A stretch of 64,000 bases of DNA. Source: Lewinellaceae bacterium. Lineage in GTDB: Bacteria; Bacteroidota; Bacteroidia; Chitinophagales; Saprospiraceae. Positions 29,554-37,921 of the stretch are shown in pieces. Position numbers and translations under genes: made by a program. Position 1 is the first letter of the stretch, and each line of letters starts with the position of its first letter. The notes under the pieces are model-generated. The model had not been told where the DNA came from. It saw only the letters and a list, made by a program, of their open reading frames with translations, and ran no database searches. The DNA lies in NCBI GenBank assembly GCA_016719605.1, contig JADJYW010000012.1, forward strand, positions 62,001-126,000. Reading direction: 5' to 3'.

Positions 29554-30660
29554 CCATCGCCCTCCTCGCCAACCACTTCCCGCCCCGCATAGACGGAGTA
29601 GGGGACTACACCGCTTGCCTGGCGGCGGCGTTGGCCCTACGGGGGCTGGAGGTACATGTGATTTGCCGAAAACAGCAAGCAATCGTGGCGCCCAAAGGGG
29701 TGACGCTGCATGCCGTGGCAGCGGATTGGGGTGAAAAATCGAGAGCCGCCGTGCTGGATACCGTTCGGGAAATACAGCCGGACTGGGTAGCGGTGCAGTA
29801 TGTTCCCTATAGTTTTCAGCATCTTGGCTTGCCGTTTTTTTTGCCCGATTTTTTGAGGCAAATCTGCCGGAACGGCACGCGCGTCTGTGTCATGTTTCAC
29901 GAAGTGCATATCCGTCCGCAAGGCGTAAAAGGCTGGATCATTGGGCAGTTGCAACGGCGTATTGCCCGCCGGATGTGTCGGCATGCCGATGTGGTTGCCA
30001 CCAGCATTGCGTTTTACCGGCAGTTGCTGGCGCCGTTTCATGCGGATATTCGGGTGATTCCGGTAGGGGCGAACATTGAGGTGGAGCCGTTGGCTGAGGC
30101 GGAAAGGCAACGATTGCGCCGGCAGATGTTCCCGGATAAGTCCGTGGTGGTTGCGACCTTCGGGCAGCGGGATATTTCGGCGCTCATGGCAGCCGCAGAA
30201 ATGATGGAGGATGTGGGCGTTTTGGCAATAGGCGGGGGCGACAGACCTTCCAGGTTTCAAAAACCTGGAAGGTCTATGCTACCGGCCAACTCCCCGCTGC
30301 TGCTGTCGGCGCCTGGCTCCAATGTGCCGATCTGTTCGTGTTGCCCGACTATGTCAGCCCGCGTGGTGAAGGTGGTACCTGCTTGAAAAGTGGCTCGCTG
30401 GCGGCGGCTTTCGCGGCAGGGCTGCCCGTGATCGGGGTACGCGGCGACATGACCGAACTGCCGCTCCGACATGGGGAAAATATCTGGCTGGCCGAACAGG
30501 GACACGCCCATAATCTCGCGATGCCATGCAAATGGTGCTATCCGATCCGGTATTGCGCGAAAGTTTGCAGACAAACGGCGCGGCCTTGTTCCGGGAACAA
30601 CTTGCCTGGGAGGTGCTGGCGACGGCGTATCAAGTCGTTTTTCAAAAACCTGCTCTCTAA
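29550..30660 (+). CDS. Glycosyltransferase, GT4-like (interrupted by a palindrome and two apparent frameshifts)
   Basis: The N-terminal domain is intact in one frame: LLANHFPPRIDGVGDYTACLA, FHEVHIRPQG and VIPVGANIE, to about residue 230. At 30243-30275 a 33-bp palindrome adds 11 codons in frame (starting RPSRFQKPG). Just after it the family's sequence moves to another frame, with VYATGQLPAAAVGAWLQC and then LFVLPDYVSPRGEGGTCLKSG. A second shift near 30521 brings in DAMQMVLSDPVLRESL, ending at the TAA of 30658-30660. Each shift looks like one missing base. The palindrome insertion falls just before the donor-site strand. It overlaps the next gene by one base. Confidence 0.7.
30243..30275. repeat. 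33-bp palindromic repeat, copy 5 of 5, inside a glycosyltransferase gene
   Basis: Perfect arms AGACCTTCCAGGTTT and complement around a 3-base centre. It lies in the coding sequence between the GGGD turn and the VYATGQL strand. Its 33 bases would keep the frame by themselves. Confidence 0.85.
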
Positions 30661-31661
30661 TGAACATCGCGCTGTACTCCCCCAATTTTCACCCGCTCAC
30701 CGGCGGCCTGGAAAATGTGGCACTTGATCTGGCTACGGAATTTGCCCGCGCCGGACACGCGGTCACCGTCATCACCTTGACCCCGGCTGGTGCGCCCGAT
30801 ACGTTTCCGTTTCGGGTGTTGCGCCGTCCAAATATTTTCAAACAAATAGCGGCCATGCGCCGGGCAGATGTAGTGTTGATGCTGAATGTCAGCCTGAAAG
30901 GCGTTTTGCCGTGGCTGTTGTCGGGGCGGCCATTGGTGGTTTCGCACCAGACACCGAACACGGCCGACCGGCGCGGGCGGCTGAAAACGTGGGTAGCCAA
31001 CCGCCTCGCGGCTCGGAATATCGGTTGCAGCGTGTACATGAGCGGGCAATTTGCCAGCGCCGTGCCGGTGCCAAATCCGTACGACAACACGGTGTTTCGC
31101 CTGACGGAGCCGTGGGTGTTTCGCAAACGCGACCTCGTTTTTGTGGGCCGATTAGTGTCCGACAAAGGCGCCGACCTGCTGCTGCAAGCCTTGGCGATGT
31201 TGCGTGCAAACGGGCCTCAACCCGGCCTGACCATCGTCGGTGGCGGACCCGAAGAGACGGCACTGCGGCAAAAAACGCATGAACTTGGGCTGGACGACCA
31301 GGTCGTGTTTGCCGGCGTGAAAAAAGGAGCGGAACTCGCGGCGCTGCTGAACGAACACCGGATTCTGGTGGTACCCTCGGTGTGGGCCGAGCCGTTTGGC
31401 ATTGTAGCGCTGGAGGGTTTGGCCTGCGGGTGTATTGTCGTCGGGTCGTCGGCAGGCGGCTTGCCGGAGGCGATGGGCGACCTGGGGCTGACGTTCCCCA
31501 ACGGCGATGTACGGGCGCTTGCCGCTCGGCTGCTACGCGTTTGGGAACATCCGCTGAAACACCTACCCGAGACCGAAAAAGTGGCCGAACACCTGCGGAA
31601 ACACGAGCGGGAGGCGGTAGGCGCGGCGTATTTGGAAATTTTATCTTCCTGCAAACGGTGA
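30660..31661 (+). CDS. Glycosyltransferase family 4 protein
   Basis: A 333-residue GT-B enzyme. The N-terminal domain opens with ALYSPNFHPLTGGLENVALDLA and the C-terminal domain has LVFVGRLVSDKGADLLLQAL for the nucleotide-sugar pocket. The family signature is E-x7-E-like: EPFGIVALEGLACG, followed by SSAGGLPEAMG. It would add one sugar to the undecaprenyl-linked EPS repeat unit at the cytosolic face of the membrane. The ATG at 30660 overlaps the previous stop by one base (TAATG), suggesting translational coupling. Confidence 0.9.
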   Translation: MNIALYSPNFHPLTGGLENVALDLATEFARAGHAVTVITLTPAGAPDTFPFRVLRRPNIFKQIAAMRRADVVLMLNVSLKGVLPWLLSGRPLVVSHQTPNTADRRGRLKTWVANRLAARNIGCSVYMSGQFASAVPVPNPYDNTVFRLTEPWVFRKRDLVFVGRLVSDKGADLLLQALAMLRANGPQPGLTIVGGGPEETALRQKTHELGLDDQVVFAGVKKGAELAALLNEHRILVVPSVWAEPFGIVALEGLACGCIVVGSSAGGLPEAMGDLGLTFPNGDVRALAARLLRVWEHPLKHLPETEKVAEHLRKHEREAVGAAYLEILSSCKR

Positions 31662-31664
31662 CCC

Positions 31665-32906
31665 TTGATTTTGGATGGAACGCTAAATAAGCAGCGGCAA
31701 ATCACCCGCCTCTTAGCCTTCGTGTTGCTCTACACCCTTCTGGCGGGCGCCGTACGCAAGTGGATCGTTCTCAGTGGTCCGATCAGCAATGTGCTGTTGC
31801 TGGGGCATATTTTGCTGCCGTGGCTATTTTATATGCTCGCTCCCGGCCGGAAAGGTCGGTACACCCCGGTTTTACTGTTGTTTGGCGCGCTGCTGCTGCT
31901 CATGGCTTTCAATCCGCTGAACCAGTCCTTGTTTCACGGTGCGTTCGGGTTGCTGTTGCATCTGGGGTTCTGGCTCTTTGCTTTTCACTATCTGGAAAAC
32001 CGGCACTTGTACGTCTGGGAAAACCTGTTCAGCCTGTTAATCGTCCTGTTTTTTGTCGAGGTCGTGCTGGGCATTTTCCAGTACAGCTTGCCGCGTACCC
32101 ACTTTATCAACCGGTATGCTGCCGAAACCGCCACGAGCATCGCGTATGTGGGGGAGCGGGCACGCGTGACCGGTACGTTCAGTTATGTAGCCGGATTCAC
32201 GTCGTGGCTTTTTTTTGCAAACCTTTGGATTTGGAGTCTGGCTCTGCAGCGACGCTCCCTTAGGCTGGTTGTACTGCTGACGGCTTTGGCGGTATTTGCC
32301 AGTCTCATTTCCGGCGCACGTATGGCCTTAGCCCTCACATTGCTGTTTGCTTGCCTGATGTTTTGGGGCGTTTTGAAACGGCTGTCGGTGCTCAAGGTGT
32401 CGGTGGCCCTGCTGGTCGGCGTGCTGGCGGCGGCGGGCGCATACCAAAAGAGCGCCTTCGTGCAGGAGGCGTGGAGCAATTTTTATTCCCGTATCGAGGA
32501 TGGCATCCGGGACGAAGAGTTTGGACGCCGCACGGTCGGGGTCGTGGAGGAAATTATTGACTACCGAGGGGATTATCCGGTTTTTGGCACAGGGCTGGGC
32601 GCTACTTACCAGGGCGCGCGTATCATCTGGGGCGAGTCGTATTTTATCAAACGGTACGGCGGTTTTGAGGAAGAGCCGGAGCGTATTGTACTGGAGGGAG
32701 GATACCTGCTTTTTATATTGCGCACCTTGTTGGTATTCTATTTTTTGAGTCGGCTTCGGCTGCCTTTTTTGTATAAAATTCTATTCGGATTGCTCATAAT
32801 TCTATTTACACACAGTATTTTCAATGTGTACAACCTCGTATTTGTCCCGCTCGGCTTGAGCCTTCTGGATCAGGCATACCCCAAACCGGAAACCCGCCTG
32901 GAATGA
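31665..32906 (+). CDS. Wzy-like O-antigen/EPS polymerase or ligase, membrane protein
   Basis: A 413-residue protein with about ten hydrophobic helices and a larger periplasmic loop at about 275-345 (SRIEDGIRDEEFGRRTVG, then VFGTGLGATYQGARI) before the last helices. This layout is characteristic of Wzy polymerases and WaaL ligases. No ATG fits: the first start codon after the previous stop is TTG at 31665, with another TTG 6 bases on. Its place between glycosyltransferase genes and a flippase supports the polymerase role. The stop overlaps the next ATG (ATGA). Confidence 0.8.
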   Translation: MILDGTLNKQRQITRLLAFVLLYTLLAGAVRKWIVLSGPISNVLLLGHILLPWLFYMLAPGRKGRYTPVLLLFGALLLLMAFNPLNQSLFHGAFGLLLHLGFWLFAFHYLENRHLYVWENLFSLLIVLFFVEVVLGIFQYSLPRTHFINRYAAETATSIAYVGERARVTGTFSYVAGFTSWLFFANLWIWSLALQRRSLRLVVLLTALAVFASLISGARMALALTLLFACLMFWGVLKRLSVLKVSVALLVGVLAAAGAYQKSAFVQEAWSNFYSRIEDGIRDEEFGRRTVGVVEEIIDYRGDYPVFGTGLGATYQGARIIWGESYFIKRYGGFEEEPERIVLEGGYLLFILRTLLVFYFLSRLRLPFLYKILFGLLIILFTHSIFNVYNLVFVPLGLSLLDQAYPKPETRLE

Positions 32907-34068
32907 AAGTATTGGTCAGTAATTTCGGCAGGCAGTACTGCAACCAACTCCTGATTGCCTTGCAGGAAAAGGGGCTGCTTGCCGTATTTTTTACGTCCAT
33001 AGCAGCCAATAAACTGCCGGAGAGAAACCTGCCCGAGGTTGTGCAGCAGCAACTACGCAAACGCGTTTTTTCGGGTATCCCACCGAAAAAAATCGAACAT
33101 TCCCCCGTGCTTTTTGCTTTGGAGCGCGTACTCCGCGATCGCTTCCCTTGGGTCGGGCGGCTGCTGGGCGATTGGTTCGACCGGCGCGTAGCCCGCCGGC
33201 TCCAGCGCATACCGTGCACGGTGGTTATTTCCTACGAAAACACCAACTGCGCCACCATGCGTGCTGCCAAAGCGGCGGGCAAAATCACTATCCTTGACCT
33301 CGCCCAAATACACCACGAAGACATTGTGGAATATGGCCGCGGGTTTATGTCGCCCAAACAATTGCGCACGGAAATTGAGGTCGTCAATCCCAAAAAGGCG
33401 GAAGCACTGCGCTACACGGACTATGTGCTCACGCTCTCGACTTTTGCCGCCGAATCCATGCTTCGGCACGGTTGGCCGGCAGATCGCTTGTTTACGGTCA
33501 ATCTCGGTGTAGATGTGCAGCGATTTGCGCCCAAAAAACACTATCGCCACGAAGGCCCCTTGCGCTTGCTCTTCGTGGGCACCATGACTAAGCGCAAAGG
33601 CATCAAAATCCTGTTGGACGCCCTCGAACAACTACCCCCAGGCACCGTAGAACTGACCCTCATCGGCCCCATGGCGGATGCAAGAGATCGTTTGCGCGAG
33701 CATGCCGGCAAGTTCCGATACCTGCCTTTTTTGCATCACGAGGAATTGGTCGGCCACTACCAGGCAGCCGACGTGTTTGTATTTCCATCCCTGCTCGACT
33801 CCTGGGCACAGACGGTGCTGGAGGCCATGGCTATGGCACACCTGCCATTGTCACCGAAAATACCGGCTCCAAGGATGCCGTGCAGCAGGGCGGCGGTTGG
33901 GTCATACCCGCCAACGATGCTCCTGCATTGGCCGACTGTATCCGGCACTGCATAGCAAACCGCGTTGAAATTGAAAACAAGGGAAGAACTGCCTACACCA
34001 TTGCGCAGCACTACACCTGGGAAAACTACCATAAAAAATTGATAGAAATTATAGAAAAAACCCTCTAA
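32903..34068 (+). CDS. Glycosyltransferase family 4 protein (one apparent frameshift near the 3' end)
   Basis: The intact N-terminal frame includes VLVSNFGRQYCNQLLIALQ and LSTFAAESMLRHGWPADR, then LLFVGTMTKRKGIKILLDAL, and ADVFVFPSLLDSWAQTVLEA in the donor site. Just after LEAMAMA, near 33840, the frame is lost. The expected continuation TPAIVTENTGSKDAV and then GGGWVIPANDAPALAD is in the next frame, ending at 34068. One missing base explains it, and the corrected protein has 388 residues. The final codons T, L and stop are the first bases of the C-rich repeat array, so that array trimmed or reshaped the C-terminus. The product is another EPS glycosyltransferase. Confidence 0.8.
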
Positions 34069-34147
34069 CCAGCAACCCTCTAACCAGCAACCCTCTAACC
34101 AGCAACCCTCTAACCAGCAACCCTCCAACCCTCCAAACCTCCAACCT
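34060..34147 (+). repeat. C-rich 15-mer leader array, array D (longest perfect run)
   Basis: Four consecutive identical 15-base units ACCCTCTAACCAGCA, then CCTCCAACC variants, in the sense direction, ending 4 bases before the ATG of the next glycosyltransferase. The first unit provides the TAA stop codon of the gene before it. Unlike CRISPR arrays there are no unique spacers. Confidence 0.85.
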
Positions 34148-34151
34148 CAAA

Positions 34152-35276
34152 ATGCGTATCCTGCACATCACGCCTTCTTACAAACCCGCTTACCAGTATG
34201 GTGGCCCGATCATCTCGGTCAGTCGCCTGGCCGAGGAACAGGCGAGGGTCGGGGCCGAAGTTTGGGTGTACGCCACAACCGCCAATGGGGCCGGGGAGTT
34301 GGACGTGCCCCTTGCTGTTCCGCAGGAAATGGACGGTGTACGCGTGCGTTTTTTTCGCCGCTGGACGGGCGACCACGGACATTTTAGTCCGGCACTCCTG
34401 TGGGCCGTTTGGCGCGATGCCCGAACATTTCAGGTCGTGCACATCCATTCGTGGTGGAACTGGGTGGCTTTTGGCGCTGCTCTGGTTTGCCGGTTGCGCG
34501 GTATTCGGGCCGTCGTCAGCCCGCGCGGGATGCTCAGCCCGTACACGGTGCGCGGCAGGCTGCGCCGTATTTTTCAAAAAAATATCGGGCGGTGGCTTCT
34601 TAGAAATACCTTGCTGCACGCTACTTCGGAGCAGGAAAGCCTGGAATTGCAGGCCCTGAATCCCGGGTGTATGCCGGCGGTTGTACCCAATATCGTGTAC
34701 TTGCCGGAGCATATCCGTATTGAAAACCAGCCCGCCGGCGAAGCACCCGTGCAGTTGTTGTTTTTGTCCCGCATAGACCCCAAAAAAGGTATGGACGTAT
34801 TGCTGCGGGCGTTGGCCGGGCTGGATGCCGGCGCCTGGCTGCTCCGTGTCGGTGGCGCGGCCGGCACGGACTACCAGAAAAAGATGGAGGCGCTCGCGAT
34901 CCACCTCGGTCTGGCCGACCGCGTCTGCTGGCTCGGTTGGGTACAGGGTGCCGCCAAATGGGACTTGTTGGCGCAGTCCGATCTGTTTGTCCTGCCCTCG
35001 CACAATGAGAATTTTGCCGTTGCGGTGTTGGAAGCCCTTGCTGTGGGTACCCCCGTGGTGGTTGGCAAGCAAGTAGGTTTGCATCGCTATGTGGCCAAAA
35101 ACGACTTCGGCTGGAGCACCAATCCGACCCCGGAAGCGCTCTGCCAAACGCTGAAAACAGCCATTGCCGATGTAGAAAAGCGGAATCGTATTCGCCGGAC
35201 TGCCCCTGCGCGGGTGCGTGCCGATTTCGAACCTGCGCAAGTGGTGCGGTTGTATCTGGAAATGTACGGGCTATGA
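34152..35276 (+). CDS. Glycosyltransferase family 4 protein
   Basis: A 374-residue GT-B enzyme opening with MRILHITPSYKPAYQYGGP. The acceptor-domain motif SPRGMLSPYTVRG is typical of the colanic-acid WcaI/WcaL-like and RfaB-like groups. The C-terminal donor domain has LLFLSRIDPKKGMDVLLRAL and SHNENFAVAVLEALAVGTP, the latter carrying the paired glutamates. It probably adds a sugar to the EPS repeat unit. Its whole leader is repeat array D, and its stop overlaps the next ATG by four bases. Confidence 0.9.
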   Translation: MRILHITPSYKPAYQYGGPIISVSRLAEEQARVGAEVWVYATTANGAGELDVPLAVPQEMDGVRVRFFRRWTGDHGHFSPALLWAVWRDARTFQVVHIHSWWNWVAFGAALVCRLRGIRAVVSPRGMLSPYTVRGRLRRIFQKNIGRWLLRNTLLHATSEQESLELQALNPGCMPAVVPNIVYLPEHIRIENQPAGEAPVQLLFLSRIDPKKGMDVLLRALAGLDAGAWLLRVGGAAGTDYQKKMEALAIHLGLADRVCWLGWVQGAAKWDLLAQSDLFVLPSHNENFAVAVLEALAVGTPVVVGKQVGLHRYVAKNDFGWSTNPTPEALCQTLKTAIADVEKRNRIRRTAPARVRADFEPAQVVRLYLEMYGL

Positions 35277-36265
35277 CGGATGTGAAAGTCATCTTCCGCC
35301 GCCCGCTGCCGGGCGGGTACTTCAGCATCGAGCGGTCATTCGCGGCGATATGGCCTGTTTTGGCGGGTCACCAGACGACCCGTGTGGAACGGGTTACCGC
35401 CTGCTGCGTGAGCAAGGGATTTTGGCCGCGCCTGCGGATTTTGGCCCAAATGGCTGCTTTGCGAGCGGATGTTTTTCATATTTCCGGCGATATTCATTTT
35501 GCGGCGCCGGCTCTGCCGGGCCAAAAAACAATCCTCACTGTGCACGACTGCGGTTTTTTGAAGCATCCCAACCCGATAACCCGCCGGTTGCTTTATTTTT
35601 TTTGGTTGAAATGGCCGGTGCGGCACTGTCGGTTCGTCACCACCGTTTCGGAGGCCACCAAGGCAGAAATTGTGCGGCATACCGGATGCGACCCGGGCAA
35701 AATCACGGTGATACCGAGTGCGATACCCGAGCATTTCCGGCCCGTGCCCCAAGTTTTTTTTGCCGAAAAACCGCGTATCCTGCACATTGGCTCGGCGCCG
35801 AACAAAAACCTGCGCCGGCACATCGAGGCGTTGCGCGGGTTGCCGGTGGTGCTGCATATCGTAGCCCGGTTGCGTGATTCGGAAAAATACCTGCTCGATC
35901 AGTCCGGAATAGAATACTGCTGCACTCCCAACCTCGACGATGCCGCCTTGGTGCAGGCATATAAAACCTGCGATATGCTGCTGTTTGCCTCCACGCTGGA
36001 AGGTTTTGGAATGCCTATCCTCGAAGCGCAGTCGGTAGGCCGCCCGGTGGTGACGTCCAATTGCTCCAGCATGCCCGAAGTAGCAGGCGCCGGGGCTTGT
36101 TTTGTCAATCCGCTCGATGTGGCCTCCATTCGGGCGGGTGTGTTGCGCGTGATCCGGGACACCGAATTTCGGGAAACAATCGTACAGCGTGGTTTTGACA
36201 ATGCCCGGCGTTTTCAAACCGAGGCCGTGGCGGCAGCCTATTGGCTCCTTTACCAAAAAATATGA
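35273..36265 (+). CDS. Glycosyltransferase family 4 protein
   Basis: A 330-residue protein with the mannosyltransferase-like pattern: TVHDCGFLKHPNP, then VTTVSEATKAEIVRHTG and ITVIPSAIPEHFRP. The donor domain has ILHIGSAPNKNLRRHIEAL and the signature STLEGFGMPILEAQSVGRPV followed by SSMPEVAGAGACFV. This is closest in style to GT4 enzymes of the WbaZ/mannosyltransferase group. It overlaps both neighbours by ATGA junctions, so it belongs to one translationally coupled unit. Confidence 0.88.
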   Translation: MTDVKVIFRRPLPGGYFSIERSFAAIWPVLAGHQTTRVERVTACCVSKGFWPRLRILAQMAALRADVFHISGDIHFAAPALPGQKTILTVHDCGFLKHPNPITRRLLYFFWLKWPVRHCRFVTTVSEATKAEIVRHTGCDPGKITVIPSAIPEHFRPVPQVFFAEKPRILHIGSAPNKNLRRHIEALRGLPVVLHIVARLRDSEKYLLDQSGIEYCCTPNLDDAALVQAYKTCDMLLFASTLEGFGMPILEAQSVGRPVVTSNCSSMPEVAGAGACFVNPLDVASIRAGVLRVIRDTEFRETIVQRGFDNARRFQTEAVAAAYWLLYQKI

Positions 36266-37113
36266 CTATCCTTCCCATAACCGTCATCGTCCTCACCTGG
36301 AACGAGGAGCGCAACATCGCCGACTGCCTCCGGTCTGTGCAGGATTTTGCCGGCGAAATACTCGTGGTGGACTCCGGCTCCACGGATCGCACGGTCGAGA
36401 TTGCACGAGGATTCGGCGCTGTGGTGGTGGAGCATCCGTTTGAAAATTATAGCCGGCAGCGCAACTGGGCTTTGCAAAACCTGCCGCTGCACCACGATTG
36501 GGTGTTGCACCTCGATGCCGATCACCGCGTGACCGACAAACTAAAAAATACCCTTCAGGGCATTTTTTCTACCGCCCTGCCTGATGATCTCAACGGATTC
36601 ATGGTGAGCCGCCGCACGATTTTTATGGGGAAATGGATTCGTTTTGGGGGCCACTATCCGGTTTACCATGCGGTTTTATTTCGAAAAAATAAGGGCTACT
36701 GCGAAGAAAAACGCTACGACCAGCATTTCAAAGTGGAAGGAAAAATTCAAAAACTGCACGGAGATATCGTTGATATCATCACGGATTCGTTGGGTCGGTT
36801 CACCGAACGCCACAACCGATGGTCAACCCTGGAGGCGGAGGAAATCGCGCAGGGCGGTGTACCCGATTCGGATAAATTAGTACAAGCCAACGCCTTCGGC
36901 AACCCCATGCAGCAGCGGCGTTTTTTGAAAGTTTTGTACGAGCACATGCCGTTATTTGTGCGCCCGATGTTCTATTTTTTTATTCGCTACTTCCTGCGCC
37001 TCGGTTTTTTGGACGGTCGTCGCGGCCTGATTTTTCATTTTCTCCAGGGGTTCTGGTTCCGGTTTCTTGTGGATGCCAAAGTATTCGAGCGGAAGCACCG
37101 CGCCCCTTTTTGA
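36262..37113 (+). CDS. Glycosyltransferase family 2 protein (WaaE/KdtX-like)
   Basis: A 283-residue GT-A enzyme. It opens with PITVIVLTWNEERNIADCL, followed by VVDSGSTDRTVEIA and the metal-binding DADHR in VLHLDADHR (the DXD position). KDTX/WaaE-type proteins share the later GGHYPVYHAVLFRK and RHNRWSTLEAEEIA segments. A hydrophobic C-terminal part (MFYFFIRYFLRLGFLDG) probably binds the membrane. It likely adds a sugar to a lipid-linked glycan. The ATG at 36262 overlaps the previous stop. Confidence 0.88.
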   Translation: MTILPITVIVLTWNEERNIADCLRSVQDFAGEILVVDSGSTDRTVEIARGFGAVVVEHPFENYSRQRNWALQNLPLHHDWVLHLDADHRVTDKLKNTLQGIFSTALPDDLNGFMVSRRTIFMGKWIRFGGHYPVYHAVLFRKNKGYCEEKRYDQHFKVEGKIQKLHGDIVDIITDSLGRFTERHNRWSTLEAEEIAQGGVPDSDKLVQANAFGNPMQQRRFLKVLYEHMPLFVRPMFYFFIRYFLRLGFLDGRRGLIFHFLQGFWFRFLVDAKVFERKHRAPF

Positions 37114-37137
37114 GTTTTACTGTTTCAATTTCCACTT

Positions 37138-37713
37138 GTGCCGTTGCCGGTTGATCTCTCTCGCTACAACAATGCCGCTTTCGATCGCGGCGCTCCGCGC
37201 TGGAAAGAGGCGCTGTGGCTTCTGGCCGGCGCATTGTTTTTTCAACACAGTTTGGCCGTATGGAATGGCGCGAAAATCTGGTTGCTGCGCCGTTTCGGGG
37301 CAGTGATTGGGCGTGGCGTATTGCTCAAGCCCCGCGTGACCATCAAGTTCCCATGGAAACTGGTCATCGGCGACCATGTCTGGATTGGGGAGGGCGTCTG
37401 GATAGACAACCTGGCCGAGGTGTCCATCGGCAGCCATGTTTGCGTGTCGCAAGGAGCCATGTTGCTGACCGGCAACCACGACCACGCCAGCCCGACATTT
37501 GACCTGATCGTGCACTCGATCCGGCTGGAAGACGGGGCATGGGTGGGCGCCAAGGCGCTGGTCTGCCCCGGCGTCGCCGTGCATGCCGGCGCTATTCTGA
37601 CGGCAGGCTCTGTAGCGACCGGGGATTTGGAGGAGTACGGAATTTACCAGGGGAACCCGGCGACGTTCAAGCGGCGGCGGAAGGTTGTTTTTCCTCCGGG
37701 AGGAGGTATCTGA
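37138..37713 (+). CDS. wcaF: WcaF-type hexapeptide acetyltransferase
   Basis: A 191-residue LbH-type acetyltransferase with GTG start. The N-terminal PVDLSRYNNAAFDRGAPRWKE and GALFFQHSLAVWNG match the WcaF group of colanic acid acetyltransferases. The left-handed helix repeats run from about residue 60 (VLLKPRVTIKFPWKLVIGDH), and the catalytic histidine is in GNHDH. It would add O-acetyl groups to the exopolysaccharide. It is the last gene of the EPS run and is followed by a terminator hairpin. Confidence 0.88.
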   Translation: MPLPVDLSRYNNAAFDRGAPRWKEALWLLAGALFFQHSLAVWNGAKIWLLRRFGAVIGRGVLLKPRVTIKFPWKLVIGDHVWIGEGVWIDNLAEVSIGSHVCVSQGAMLLTGNHDHASPTFDLIVHSIRLEDGAWVGAKALVCPGVAVHAGAILTAGSVATGDLEEYGIYQGNPATFKRRRKVVFPPGGGI

Positions 37714-37732
37714 CAGGCAGTCGGCTGGAAAT

Positions 37733-37771
37733 AAAAAACGCCGAAGCGGTACAATCGCTTCGACGTTTTTT
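37733..37771. terminator. Bidirectional rho-independent terminator between wcaF and tRNA-Met
   Basis: An A-run, ACG, CGAAGCG, a 7-base loop, CGCTTCG, CGT and a T-run. The stem has a single mismatch. The flanking A and T runs make it work on both strands, ending the EPS operon (+) and the tRNA transcript (-). Confidence 0.85.
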
Positions 37772-37775
37772 ATTG

Positions 37776-37849
37776 TAGCGCGGGGGAGACTTGAACTCCC
37801 GACCTCATGATTATGAATCATGCGCTCTAACCGGCTGAGCTACCGCGCC
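37776..37849 (-). tRNA. tRNA-Met (anticodon CAT), elongator type
   Basis: On the minus strand the 74 bases fold as a cloverleaf. The acceptor stem is GGCGCGG with CCGCGCT, the D arm contains AGCTCAGCCGGTTAGAGC, the anticodon stem CATGA/TCATG closes the loop TTCATAA, and the T arm is GGGAG-TTCAAGT-CTCCC. CCA is not encoded. The first pair is G-U with a paired 1-72 position, unlike an initiator tRNA. A CAT anticodon could also mark tRNA-Ile2, but the loop is the usual methionine form. Confidence 0.9.
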
Positions 37850-37864
37850 ATTTTTTTGCGGGGG

Positions 37865-37896
37865 CAAAGGTAAGCGCAAGCGGTTTGAAATTCCAA
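37865..37896 (-). promoter_or_regulatory. Promoter of tRNA-Met (TTG, 21 bases, TACCTTTG)
   Basis: Reading the minus strand, TTG (37896-37894) is followed after 21 bases by TACCTTTG (37872-37865), 15 bases before the tRNA. Both boxes and the spacing match the Bacteroidota sigma-A promoter. This is the clearest promoter in the window. Confidence 0.75.
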
Positions 37897-37921
37897 GGCC
37901 CGCCGACAGCATTTCTTGAAA

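Noticed and set aside
34060..34147. Tandem repeat considered as a CRISPR array
   Set aside because: Units are contiguous 15-mers without unique spacers, and no cas genes are present.
20145..37713. Horizontal transfer of the EPS locus as a genomic island
   Set aside because: Gene content is variable by nature, but no mobility genes, flanking repeats or clear change in base composition could be shown by eye.
37776..37849. tRNA-Ile with modified CAT anticodon
   Set aside because: The loop TTCATAA is the usual elongator-Met form; a covariance-model comparison would settle it.
37776..37896. tRNA-Met as an attachment site for an integrated element
   Set aside because: No integrase, no direct repeat of the tRNA 3' end and no foreign-looking block nearby.
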